Part shown: positions 17,262 to 25,739 of the stretch, piece by piece
Layout: each line of letters starts with the position of its first letter
Numbering within the stretch: position 1 is the stretch's first letter
DNA from: Primorskyibacter sedentarius
GTDB taxonomy: Bacteria; Pseudomonadota; Alphaproteobacteria; Rhodobacterales; Rhodobacteraceae
DNA: 64,000 bases
Assembly (NCBI RefSeq): GCF_004342065.1
Contig: NZ_SLZU01000008.1
Coordinates: forward strand, 62,001-126,000
Direction: 5' to 3'
The notes under the pieces: generated by a model
The model's database searches: none
What the model was told of the DNA's origin: nothing
Seen by the model: the letters and a program-made list of their open reading frames with translations, nothing else
Translations under genes and position numbers: made by a program

Positions 17262-17290
17262 CCGGGGCCGCGGGTGACGCCCGGCCCCGG
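17262..17290 (+). promoter_or_regulatory. GC-rich hairpin after binding-protein gene
   Basis: CCGGGGCCG and CGGCCCCGG make a perfect 9-bp stem with an 11-base loop, eight bases after the stop codon and without a T-tract. Such intercistronic hairpins commonly stabilise the upstream message and lower expression of genes beyond, here GH28 and GH105. Confidence 0.55.
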
Positions 17291-17322
17291 GATATCGCTT
17301 CATCAGAAGACTGGAAAATACC

Positions 17323-18834
17323 ATGTCAACGCCTCGGGTTCTTTGCCTGACGTCCCGAACTGCTGCGATCTTGCTACCGGCAGATGGCGCATATTTCGCG
17401 CTCGCCGCCCCATTGGCATGGACGCTGGAAGACGCGGGCGGCGGTCTTGTGATGTCGGGCACGACTGACATCGTCGCCCTGTTCCTTGACGACCTGACCC
17501 CCGACAGCCGCTACATCTTGCGCACGCCTATCGGAGAGGTGGAGTTTCTGACACGCCCCTGCGCCGGTCTGATCGACGCCCGCGACTTTGGCGTCTCGCC
17601 CGAACACCCCAACAACGCAGCCATGCTGGCCCAAGCCATTGCCGCAGTACCAACCGGCGGCACATTGCGCATCACAGCAGGCCGCTACCTGTCCGGTCCC
17701 GTTTTCCTCAAGCCCGAGATGACCCTTTTGCTGGACAGTGGCGCCGAACTGGCCGCCATCTCCGACCGTGCCGACTGGCCACAACTCCCGGCCCATGACG
17801 AAACCGGTCGCGTGATCGGCACATGGGAAGGTCTGCCAGAGCGGAGTTTCGCAGCCCTTCTCACCGCGATTGACTGCCACGGTCTTGCCCTGACGGGGTG
17901 CGGCATCATTGATGGCGGCGGCGACCGTGGCGATTGGTGGGACTGGCCCAAGGAAACGCGCGAGGGCGCTCGCCGGCCCCGCACCGTGCAGATCGCCCAT
18001 TCCAGCGGCGTCTCGCTCAGCGGCCTGAACATCCGCAATTCCCCGTCCTGGACGGTGCATCCCTACAGGTGCCGCGATGTGACCGTCGCTTGCATCAGGA
18101 TAGACAACCCGCCCGACAGCCCCAACACCGACGGGTTGAACCCCGAAAGCTGCACCGATGTGGCCATCACCGGCGTCGATTTTTCCGTGGGCGACGATTG
18201 CATTGCCATCAAGGCCGGCAAGCGCGGTCCGGGCGACAATACCCATCTGGCCCCCAGCCGGAACATCGCGATCACCCATTGCCGGATGCAGCGGGGCCAC
18301 GGCGCCGTCGTGCTCGGATCCGAAATGTCGGGCGATATCCGCGATATCACGGTCGCCCATTGCACCTTTGACAGTACCGATCGGGGGCTGCGATTGAAAA
18401 CCCGTCGCGGACGCGGCGGCATGATCGCCGATGTGCGATGTCACGACATCGTGATGACGGACGTCCCCACCCCGTTCGCCGCGAATGCCTTTTACCACTG
18501 CGATCCCGACGGTCACGCCCCTTGGGTTCAGTCGCGCGCGCCCCGGCCCGTGGACGCGACAACGCCCGAAATCAAAGGGATCGAGCTGCGGGACGTGACC
18601 GCCCACCGTGTGTCTTTGGCCGCCATCGCCTTGCTCGGCCTGCCAGAGGCCCCGATCACCGATGTCAGCATCCGGAACTTTGCGGTCTCTTTCGATCCTG
18701 CCGCGCAGCCGGGTCTGCCCCTGATGGCAGACGGGATGGAGCCCGTGCGCCACGCCGATCTGATCGCCATCAACGCAGAGGTTGACGGGCAGGCGACCCG
18801 GATCGCCGAGCCGGAAGCAGATGTTCCATGCTGA
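17323..18834 (+). CDS. Glycoside hydrolase family 28 (polygalacturonase-like)
   Basis: Right-handed beta-helix enzyme hydrolysing alpha-1,4-galacturonide (or rhamnogalacturonan) bonds. All GH28 signatures are visible: NTDGLNPES, GDDCIAIKAGK (paired catalytic Asp), RGHGAVVLGSE (His) and RGLRLKTRRGRGG (Arg/Lys substrate contacts). A fibronectin-like leader covers about the first 80 residues, then DARDFGVSPEHPNNAAMLAQ opens the helix. No signal peptide, so it likely acts in the cytoplasm on imported oligomers, matching the preceding importer. Overlaps the GH105 gene by seven bases. Substrate linkage is not resolved by eye. Confidence 0.9.
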   Translation: MSTPRVLCLTSRTAAILLPADGAYFALAAPLAWTLEDAGGGLVMSGTTDIVALFLDDLTPDSRYILRTPIGEVEFLTRPCAGLIDARDFGVSPEHPNNAAMLAQAIAAVPTGGTLRITAGRYLSGPVFLKPEMTLLLDSGAELAAISDRADWPQLPAHDETGRVIGTWEGLPERSFAALLTAIDCHGLALTGCGIIDGGGDRGDWWDWPKETREGARRPRTVQIAHSSGVSLSGLNIRNSPSWTVHPYRCRDVTVACIRIDNPPDSPNTDGLNPESCTDVAITGVDFSVGDDCIAIKAGKRGPGDNTHLAPSRNIAITHCRMQRGHGAVVLGSEMSGDIRDITVAHCTFDSTDRGLRLKTRRGRGGMIADVRCHDIVMTDVPTPFAANAFYHCDPDGHAPWVQSRAPRPVDATTPEIKGIELRDVTAHRVSLAAIALLGLPEAPITDVSIRNFAVSFDPAAQPGLPLMADGMEPVRHADLIAINAEVDGQATRIAEPEADVPC

Positions 18835-19931
18835 TGGAATATTTCGATACGTTTGCCACCAACCATCAGCCTTACAAGGGCGGCCCGTGGTGTTACGAAG
18901 ACGGGCTTGTCTATCGTGGTCTGGAACTGCTTTTCAAAAGCACGGCAGAGCCGCGCTGGCTGGCGCATATTCACCGGTTGATCGCCCCGCAAATCCTCGA
19001 AGGGCCGAAGCTGCTGGGATACGATCCCGATGACTACAATATCGACAACATCCTGCCCGGCCGTGCGCTGCTGTTCCTCTATCAGACGACGGGAGAGGCG
19101 ACCTATCTGCAAGCCGCCAACCTTCTGAACCAGCAGCTTGAAACCCACCCACGGACAAAGTCGAACATCTACTGGCACAAGGGCCGATACCCCTGGCAGG
19201 TCTGGCTTGACGGGTTGTATATGGGCGCGCCGTTTCAGATCGAATACGGCTTGGTGACGGGTCGCGATGCTCTGGTGCAAGACGCGCTGGATCAGGTATC
19301 GGCCGCAATGGAGCTGACATTTGTCCCCCAGACCGGACTTTACGCGCATGCCTATGACGAGGCCCGCAAACAGCCCTGGTGCGATCCCGAAACCGGCCAT
19401 ACCAAGGCGCATTGGGCGCGGGCGGTCGGCTGGCTGGCGCTGGCCCTCGTCGATATTGCCGCACTGACCAGCGCCCGCCAGTTCGCCCCCCTTCAGCCGC
19501 GCGCGACGGCGCTCTTTGACGAAATCGCACGCTGGCGCCAACCGGATGGGCTGTGGCTTCAGGTCATGGATCAGCCTCAGCTGGCCGGGAACTGGACGGA
19601 GACCTCTGCGTCAGCGATGTTTTGTTATGCGCTGTTGCGGGCCCGCGAACTGGGGATCTGGCACGGCGAAACCGATGGGCTGCTGGCGCAGGTGGTCAAA
19701 AGCGCGCTCAGACCCAAGGCCGGCGGCGGGTATGAAATGATCCGGATGTGCCATGTCGCGGGCTTGGGCATGTATGAAGGCCGGTTCAGGGACGGAACAG
19801 CCGAGTATTACATTTCAGAGGATCGCGTCTCGGATGATACCAAGGGCGTCGGCCCGCTCATGATGGCCGTCGCGGCGTCGCTTGCAGGCGCAGACAAGGC
19901 ACCGGCCCTGCAACGGCACGGTCTTCTCTAA
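18828..19931 (+). CDS. GH105 unsaturated rhamnogalacturonyl/glucuronyl hydrolase
   Basis: Alpha6/alpha6 barrel enzyme of the YteR/RhiN family that removes the unsaturated uronic acid left on oligomers by pectate or rhamnogalacturonan lyases. It is 367 residues. The catalytic Asp is in QVWLDGLYMGAPF. Other family positions are HKGRYPWQ, HWARAVGWLALALVD, NWTETSASAMFCYAL and GGYEMIRMCHVAGLG. No signal peptide. The start overlaps the GH28 stop (ATGCTGATGG), with a second in-frame ATG at 18834. It completes intracellular breakdown of the imported pectin fragment; the freed uronate would feed 2-keto-3-deoxy sugar-acid catabolism. Confidence 0.9.
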   Translation: MLMEYFDTFATNHQPYKGGPWCYEDGLVYRGLELLFKSTAEPRWLAHIHRLIAPQILEGPKLLGYDPDDYNIDNILPGRALLFLYQTTGEATYLQAANLLNQQLETHPRTKSNIYWHKGRYPWQVWLDGLYMGAPFQIEYGLVTGRDALVQDALDQVSAAMELTFVPQTGLYAHAYDEARKQPWCDPETGHTKAHWARAVGWLALALVDIAALTSARQFAPLQPRATALFDEIARWRQPDGLWLQVMDQPQLAGNWTETSASAMFCYALLRARELGIWHGETDGLLAQVVKSALRPKAGGGYEMIRMCHVAGLGMYEGRFRDGTAEYYISEDRVSDDTKGVGPLMMAVAASLAGADKAPALQRHGLL

Positions 19932-20352
19932 AATCATGGCATGTGTCCAGGAGTTGTAACCCGCGGCCACATCTCGCCCGGGTCAGTGACCGGCCTGTGC
20001 GGCGGCGTCGCTCTCCGAACCTCGCGCCTTTGGAATCACACTTTAAAACAACATCTTACATACGATCTGACCAGCCAGAAGCGCTCTTACTTAGGAGATG
20101 TCCAGCCGCACCGGGCAGCATGTCTTCCCGAAAACAAGGTGCCTTGGCGGCGCTTTAACGAGAAAATGATCGCCAAAAGCGCCCCATCACGTCTTTCACG
20201 GTAATGTCCAATAATCGCGATTTTTCTACTAGATGCGGCTCAGCGGCCCCGTTCCACAGCCGCAGGCCCTCTGCAATGCGCCCGGCGAAGGCATTTCCCC
20301 GGCAATCTTGCGCTCACCACGACCCATTCGCCAAGCCAAGCCGCACCGCGTA
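19932..20352. other. Intergenic stretch without supported gene
   Basis: No gene or strong hairpin is supported. One minus frame ending at about 20155 (GNAFAGRIAEGLRLWNGAAE and onward) is open for 49 codons but has no start and no recognisable family. It could be a remnant or chance. Confidence 0.5.
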
Positions 20353-20913
20353 TCAGTTGGCCGCCCGCGCCTTGCGTCCGTTCAGCAATTCTTCGCGAAC
20401 TTCCATGCGCGGCCGCCAGTCATACCGCTTGTCGGCCTCCGGCTTAGACCAGAACAGATCGCCCCCATAGCGCCAGGGGTCAAGCAGGATGCCGTCGTAA
20501 ATCGTGCCCCCCCGCCCGCTGACAACGGCCGAGTGGTGGATGATCCGGAACGGTGTCGGGGGCGATGTCGCCCAGTGGATCGACAATGTTCGGAACCCCT
20601 CCTGCCGCATGCGTTTGGTAAGGTCTTCGGCAAAATGATTGCACAGGCCCCTCTCCCGCAGCCCGGTATTCACCTTGGCATTATGGATGATCGGCGAGTC
20701 GGTGATCTCGTATTCCTGCGCAAGCTGCTTTGAATAGGTGACAGCAATATGGGCCGCGCGATACGCCTCCTCGGGGTCGATCTCCGGGCCGAGCATGCGT
20801 ATTTCAGCGGCCAGCGCATCGATATTGCCGTGCTGCGACTTTGGCTGACCCGTGCAGCCTGCAACCGTCAAGGCCATGACCAAGCCCAGAACCGATGCCA
20901 CGATCTTTTTCAT
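20353..20913 (-). CDS. Predicted lipoprotein of unknown function
   Basis: A 186-residue envelope protein. The signal MKKIVASVLGLVMALTVAGC ends in a lipobox (TVAGC), so the mature N-terminal Cys would be lipidated. The body has a helical stretch (GPEIDPEEAYRAAHIAVTYS) and then a compact domain with CNHFAEDLTKRM, HWATSPPTPFRIIHHSAVV, YDGILLDPWRYGGDLFW and YDWRPR. The ordered Cys, His and Asp positions resemble a papain-like or transglutaminase-like active site, but this is only a suggestion. ATG at 20913 is preferred over upstream in-frame starts because it opens the signal peptide and has AGGA just before it. Confidence 0.8.
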   Translation of the reverse strand: MKKIVASVLGLVMALTVAGCTGQPKSQHGNIDALAAEIRMLGPEIDPEEAYRAAHIAVTYSKQLAQEYEITDSPIIHNAKVNTGLRERGLCNHFAEDLTKRMRQEGFRTLSIHWATSPPTPFRIIHHSAVVSGRGGTIYDGILLDPWRYGGDLFWSKPEADKRYDWRPRMEVREELLNGRKARAAN

Positions 20914-21102
20914 TTCCTGCCTATCAGAAGCTTCGGCGCCCGGCGCGTCGGACGGACAACCTAAAGATTGCCCACGGATCGTCAATTCTTGGCGCGGCGT
21001 CCTCGGCGGATTTATGTCGATCCGCCCCGGCACGCGGCAAACCCCGAAGGCTGCGCGCACACGGCACCAAACCCAAACAGGGAAAGGAAATTTTGAGATC
21101 AG

Positions 21103-21178
21103 TGGTGAGCCGTGCAGGATTCGAACCTGCGACCCACTGATTAAAAGTCAGTTGCTCTACCAACTGAGCTAACGGCCC
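21103..21178 (-). tRNA. tRNA-Lys (anticodon TTT)
   Basis: A full 76-base cloverleaf with encoded CCA. Acceptor arms are GGGCCGT/ACGGCTC, D-arm TAGCTCAGTTGGTAGAGCA, anticodon stem CTGA/TCAG with loop CTTTTAA (anticodon TTT), and T-arm GCAGGTTCGAATCCTGC. It reads AAA and AAG codons. It stands alone between a lipoprotein and a monooxygenase gene; no duplicated 3' end that would mark an integration site was noticed in the window. Confidence 0.95.
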
Positions 21179-21455
21179 ACTAGGCGGCGTAACTAGAAAG
21201 AGTGGGCAGGACCGTCAACCCCAAAATCCGACTTTTTGCCTTTCCGTGGAATTTTGTTTTCAGCGAGGTATCGAAACAAAGGGTTTGGCGGTGGCGGGCC
21301 AGCCTCGCGCCACCATGCCGACGCGGGCAAGCCGCTCTGGACGCCAGAACTGCACGCAATGCCCAGCGCCAGGACAGGTGAACGGGAAAAATACCCCAAC
21401 GGGTCTTGGCCCGGCGTGTTGTGGTTCTTACCTAGGCTGCAACCGGAGGTTCTCC

Positions 21456-22463
21456 ATGCAGCATTTTTCCCTACTCGACCTGTCGCCCATTCCCGAAGGC
21501 GGCACCGCAGCCGACGCACTTGCCAATACCAAAGATCTGGCGCGCGCCGCCGAAAGCGCGGGGTATCACCGGTACTGGCTGGCCGAACATCATAACATGC
21601 CGGGCATTGCCAGCGCGGCGACCTCGCTGGTGATTGCGCAGGTGGCCGCCGCGACCACAACCATGCGGGTCGGGGCGGGCGGCATCATGCTGCCCAATCA
21701 CGCGCCGCTTGTCGTGGCAGAGCAATTCGGCACGCTTGCCACGCTGTATCCCGGACGCATCGACCTTGGTTTGGGCCGCGCCCCCGGCACCGACATGGCC
21801 ACCGCTCGCGCCCTGCGGCGTCACATGGCGCCAGAGGACAGCTTTCCGCAGGATGTTCAGGAGTTGATCGGCTATTTCGGCGACCCGGACGAAGCTGCCA
21901 CCGTGCGGGCCATCCCCGGCGCGGGCACGCATGTGCCGGTCTGGATCTTGGGCTCCAGCCTTTATGGTGCGCAGCTGGCGGCCTACCTCGGCCTGCCTTA
22001 CGCCTTTGCGTCGCATTTCGCCCCGGCCATGCTGGAAGAAGCTCTGGCCACCTACCGCGCCACGTTCCGCCCGTCACAGCATCTTGATCGGCCGCATGTG
22101 ATGATCGCCGCTGGCGTCTGCGCGGCCCCCACCGATGACGAAGCGGCCTATCTGCGCTCCTCGCAAATGCTCGCCTTCGCACGGCTACGCACCGGCCGCC
22201 CGGGCAAGCTGCCCCACCCGGTCAGGGACGTGGCACAGGACATCCCGCCCGCCGTCATGGCGCAGGTCGAACAGGCGCTTTCCGTCTCTGCCACCGGGTC
22301 GCCTGAGACGGTCGAACGCCAGCTTGCCGCGATCATCGACACGCACCGCCCGGACGAGCTCATGGTGACGGGCATGATCCATGACCCGGCCGCGCGCATC
22401 CGCTCTTTCGAGATCGCCGCGAAGGTCCTGAACGGGCTGCGCCACGCGACCCAGGCCGCGTGA
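21456..22463 (+). CDS. LLM-class (luciferase-like) flavin-dependent oxidoreductase
   Basis: TIM-barrel FMN or F420-type monooxygenase family protein, 335 residues, typical length. It shows the MsnO8-like N-terminus [27 protein letters not shown] (flavin site His), [20 protein letters not shown] and [20 protein letters not shown] at 21456 is chosen because GGAGG lies six bases upstream; in-frame upstream codons have low coding quality. It is followed by an aminopeptidase gene. Substrate unknown; members of this subgroup often have no defined role. Confidence 0.88.
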   Translation: MQHFSLLDLSPIPEGGTAADALANTKDLARAAESAGYHRYWLAEHHNMPGIASAATSLVIAQVAAATTTMRVGAGGIMLPNHAPLVVAEQFGTLATLYPGRIDLGLGRAPGTDMATARALRRHMAPEDSFPQDVQELIGYFGDPDEAATVRAIPGAGTHVPVWILGSSLYGAQLAAYLGLPYAFASHFAPAMLEEALATYRATFRPSQHLDRPHVMIAAGVCAAPTDDEAAYLRSSQMLAFARLRTGRPGKLPHPVRDVAQDIPPAVMAQVEQALSVSATGSPETVERQLAAIIDTHRPDELMVTGMIHDPAARIRSFEIAAKVLNGLRHATQAA

Positions 22464-22533
22464 ACGCACCAACCGCTTGACCTTCCCCACCCGCTGCCAC
22501 AACGTGACGCGCATCAGCGCCAAGGAGACCCGC

Positions 22534-23775
22534 ATGACAACACCCCCCTTCGACCCGCAGTTGCTTGACCGCCTCGCAGAGGTTGCCGTTCGAACCGGCC
22601 TGAACCTGCAACCGGGCCAGGACCTTGTCCTGACCGCGCCGGTCGGTGCGCTGCCGCTGGTCCGCCGGGTTGCCGCGGCCGCTTACCGCGCGGGTGCGGG
22701 GCTCGTCTCTCCGATCCTGTCGGATGACGGGGTCACGCTGGCACGGTTCGACAATGCCGGCGACGACAGCTTTGACCGCGCGCCGGGCTGGCTCTATCAG
22801 GGCATGGCCGCGGCCTATGAAAACGGCGCCGCGCGCATGGCCATCTCTGCCGACGACCCGATGCTGCTGGCCGATGTGGACCCCGCGAAAGTCGCCCGTG
22901 CGGGCAAGGCCAATTCCATCGCCTACAAACCCGCGCTCAGCAAGATCTCCAATTTCGACATCAACTGGTCGATTGTCAGCTACCCTTCGGCAGGCTGGGC
23001 CAAACGCATGTTCCCCGATCTGGCCGAGGACGAGGCCGTCGCACGGCTGGCCAACGCGATCTTCGCCGCCTCGCGCGTCACGAATGACGATCCTGTCGCC
23101 GCATGGGCCGCGCATAACGCCGCCCTGCGCACGCGGACGCAATGGCTCAACGGGCAACGCTTCAGCGCGCTGCATTTCACCGGGCCGGGCGCTGACCTGA
23201 CCGTCGGGCTGGCCGATGACCATGAATGGCATGGCGGCGCGTCAGAGGCCAAGAATGGCGTGGTCTGCAACCCCAACATCCCGACAGAGGAAGTCTTCAC
23301 CACGCCGCATGCCGCCCGGACCGAAGGCTACGTGCGCGCCACCAAGCCGCTGGCGCATCAGGGCAGCCTGATCGAGGATATCGAAGTGCGCTTCGAGGCC
23401 GGCCGCATCGTCGAGGCGAAAGCATCGCGCGGCGAGGCCGTGCTGCTGAAACTTCTCGATACGGATGAAGGCGCGCGCCGTCTGGGCGAGGTGGCACTGG
23501 TGCCGCACAGCTCGCCGATTTCGCAATCCGGGCTGCTGTTCTACAACACGCTGTTCGACGAAAACGCCGCCTGCCACATCGCGCTGGGGCAGTGCTACTC
23601 GAAATGTTTCCTGAACGGCGCGGACCTGTCAGAGGATGAGGTCACCGCCAAGGGCGGCAATTCCAGCATGATCCATGTCGACTGGATGATCGGCGGCGCC
23701 GACACCGATATCGACGGCATCCTGCCCGATGGCAGCACGGTGCCGGTCTTCCGCAAGGGCGAATGGGCCAGCTGA
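22534..23775 (+). CDS. M29-family aminopeptidase
   Basis: Cytoplasmic metallo-aminopeptidase of the AmpS/AmpT family, 413 residues. The N-terminal domain begins DRLAEVAVRTGLNLQPGQDL. The C-terminal metal site residues lie in NIPTEEVFTTPHAARTEGY, GEVALVPHSSPISQSGLLFY, ALGQCYSKC and the closing MIHVDWMIGG. These include the Glu, His, Tyr and Asp ligands typical of M29. ATG at 22534 has AAGGAG seven bases before it. A clear terminator follows at 23812-23838, separating it from dgoK. Confidence 0.9.
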   Translation: MTTPPFDPQLLDRLAEVAVRTGLNLQPGQDLVLTAPVGALPLVRRVAAAAYRAGAGLVSPILSDDGVTLARFDNAGDDSFDRAPGWLYQGMAAAYENGAARMAISADDPMLLADVDPAKVARAGKANSIAYKPALSKISNFDINWSIVSYPSAGWAKRMFPDLAEDEAVARLANAIFAASRVTNDDPVAAWAAHNAALRTRTQWLNGQRFSALHFTGPGADLTVGLADDHEWHGGASEAKNGVVCNPNIPTEEVFTTPHAARTEGYVRATKPLAHQGSLIEDIEVRFEAGRIVEAKASRGEAVLLKLLDTDEGARRLGEVALVPHSSPISQSGLLFYNTLFDENAACHIALGQCYSKCFLNGADLSEDEVTAKGGNSSMIHVDWMIGGADTDIDGILPDGSTVPVFRKGEWAS

Positions 23776-23811
23776 AGGGGCCCACGCAAACACGGCAATC
23801 CACAACGTCCC

Positions 23812-23838
23812 GGCCCGCGCAATGTCGCGGGCCTTTTC
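23812..23838 (+). terminator. Rho-independent terminator after M29 peptidase
   Basis: GGCCCGCG (23812-23819) pairs perfectly with CGCGGGCC (23826-23833) around a six-base loop and is followed by TTTTC. Confidence 0.85.
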
Positions 23839-23992
23839 ATGTGCGCTCCCCCCCGTAGCCGCCGCCCTGCCCCCATGCGAATTACTGATGCCGGGCCGGC
23901 TTGACGCCGGGGCAGTCCTTGCTAGTGTCGCGCCGACAAGTCTGCGCCGGTCCCACCACGCGCGGCAGACCAGATGCAGAGGCAAATCATCA

Positions 23993-24895
23993 ATGACAAA
24001 AGCAGACTGGATCGCCGTCGATTGGGGCACCTCCAACCTGCGCGCCTGGGTGTGCGACAGCAATGACAACGTGATCGCGACACCCGGCGGGGACAAGGGC
24101 ATGGGCTCGCTTGACCCTTCCGGGTTCGAACCTGCCTTGCTGGAGCTTGTGGCGCCCTACCTGCCCGATACCGGGACGGTGCCTGTCATCATTTGCGGCA
24201 TGGCCGGCGCGCGACAGGGCTGGGCAGAGGCGAGCTATGCCCCCTGCCCATGCCCCCCGCCGGGTCTGGCACAGGCCGCCACCGCGCCCGCAATTGACCC
24301 CCGGCTTCAGGTCTCGATCCTGCCGGGCGTGATGCAGGCCAGCCCTGCCGACGTGATGCGCGGGGAGGAAACCCAGATCGGCGGGTTTCTGGCTGCCGAG
24401 CCCGATTTTGACGGCATCCTCTGCCTTCCCGGTACGCATACGAAATGGACCCATATCAGCGCGGGCGAGATTGTCAGCTTTCGCACCTGCATGACCGGAG
24501 AGCTCTTTGCCCTCCTATCCAACCACTCCGTTCTGCGCTTTGGCATGGCGGGCGAGGGCTGGGACGCAGAGAGTTTCCGCAAGGCGGTCAGCGATGCCAT
24601 CTCCTCGCCGCAAAACCTCAGCGCATGGCTCTTCGGGCTGCGCGCCGAGGCGCTGCTGAACGACACTGGTGCGGCTGTCACGCGGGCGCGGCTCTCGGGC
24701 CTCTTGCTGGGGCTGGAGCTTGCCGGGACGAAACCCTACTGGCTGGGCCGCGAGGTTGTGGTGATCGGCGCGCCGAAGCTGACCGAACTTTACGCCATGG
24801 CGCTGACCGAACTGGCCGTCACATCCCGCCAGCTGGCGGGCGCAGACCTTTCGCTGGCCGGCATCCGGGCCGCACGCAACAAGCAGGAGATTTGA
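23993..24895 (+). CDS. dgoK: 2-dehydro-3-deoxygalactonokinase
   Basis: Phosphorylates 2-keto-3-deoxy-galactonate with ATP to the 6-phosphate, the step before DgoA aldolase. 300 residues, normal for DgoK. The fold is ASKHA-like: N-terminal phosphate loop WIAVDWGTSNLRAW, GMAGARQGW, and GEETQIGGFL followed by LPGTHTKWTHI. The C-terminal nucleotide segment is LSGLLLGLEL and VVVIGAPKLTELYAMAL. It stands two bases ahead of dgoA, a standard pairing. No galactonate dehydratase is in the window. Confidence 0.92.
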   Translation: MTKADWIAVDWGTSNLRAWVCDSNDNVIATPGGDKGMGSLDPSGFEPALLELVAPYLPDTGTVPVIICGMAGARQGWAEASYAPCPCPPPGLAQAATAPAIDPRLQVSILPGVMQASPADVMRGEETQIGGFLAAEPDFDGILCLPGTHTKWTHISAGEIVSFRTCMTGELFALLSNHSVLRFGMAGEGWDAESFRKAVSDAISSPQNLSAWLFGLRAEALLNDTGAAVTRARLSGLLLGLELAGTKPYWLGREVVVIGAPKLTELYAMALTELAVTSRQLAGADLSLAGIRAARNKQEI

Positions 24896-24897
24896 CC

Positions 24898-25509
24898 ATG
24901 AGCCGCGAGATCATTGCCATTCTGCGTGGAGTCCGCCCCGACGAGGCACTGGAGATCGGGCAGGCGCTTGTCGAGGCCGGGATCGACCGGATCGAGGTGC
25001 CGCTGAACTCTCCCGACCCTCTGACCTCCATCGAACGGCTCGCCTCCGGCCTGTCGGGTCAGGCGGTTGTGGGCGCGGGTACGGTGCTGACCCCCGATCA
25101 GGTCGTGTCTGTCCACGGCGCGGGCGGCAGCATCATCGTCTCGCCCGACTGCAACCCCGAAGTCATCTCGCGCAGCAAGGATCTCGACATGCTGTCCTAT
25201 CCGGGGGTCGCCACGCCGACGGAATGTTTCACCGCGCTGCGCCACGGGGCGGACGGGCTGAAATTCTTCCCCGCCTTTCTTGTCGGGACCAAGGGGCTTG
25301 CCGCGATCTCGGCCGTGCTGCCGCGCGGCACCAAAACCTACGCCGTCGGCGGGGTGGGCCCCGACAATTTTGCCGACTGGTTCGGCGTCGGTGCCACAGG
25401 TTTCGGCATGGGCACGGGCGTCTACAAACCCGGCGACACGGCAGACACGGTGCTGGCCAAGGCGCAGGCAATCGTCGCCGCCTATGACCGCGACGCCCCC
25501 ACAGCCTGA
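24898..25509 (+). CDS. dgoA: 2-dehydro-3-deoxy-6-phosphogalactonate aldolase
   Basis: Class I aldolase cleaving 2-keto-3-deoxy-6-phosphogalactonate to pyruvate and glyceraldehyde 3-phosphate. 203 residues, a single KDPG/KHG aldolase domain with no dehydratase fusion. Motifs: IIAILRGVRPDEAL, catalytic Glu in IDRIEVPLNSPDP, VVGAGTVLTPDQV, Schiff-base Lys in GADGLKFFPA, and phosphate-site GGVGPDNFADWF. Two bases separate it from dgoK, so the pair is one operon. It would take carbon from galactonate or, by a related route, from galacturonate released by the pectin operon. Confidence 0.92.
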   Translation: MSREIIAILRGVRPDEALEIGQALVEAGIDRIEVPLNSPDPLTSIERLASGLSGQAVVGAGTVLTPDQVVSVHGAGGSIIVSPDCNPEVISRSKDLDMLSYPGVATPTECFTALRHGADGLKFFPAFLVGTKGLAAISAVLPRGTKTYAVGGVGPDNFADWFGVGATGFGMGTGVYKPGDTADTVLAKAQAIVAAYDRDAPTA

Positions 25510-25739
25510 CCCGCGCGCGCCGGACCTGTCCCTGCCAACACCCCGGCGGGCCGCCGGACGGGCCGGGCAAATCACGCGCAACCGGCTTGTATCTCCCCCG
25601 CCCTTCGGGAAATAATGCAGCATTCACTTAAATTGACGCGGCGGCCTGCTGCGACTCGCGGTCTGTGCCAAGGCGCACATCACGGTTTTCCGCTTGAGGC
25701 GATCAGGGCCGTTCGCGCGACATTGAAAGAGCCGTTGCG

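Noticed and set aside
20155-20330. A 49-codon minus frame in the gap after GH105
   Set aside because: No start codon with ribosome site and no family match by eye; kept only as a note.
21103-21178. tRNA-Lys as attachment site of an integrated island
   Set aside because: No second copy of its 3' end and no adjacent integrase were noticed; the only recombinase is 18 kb away.
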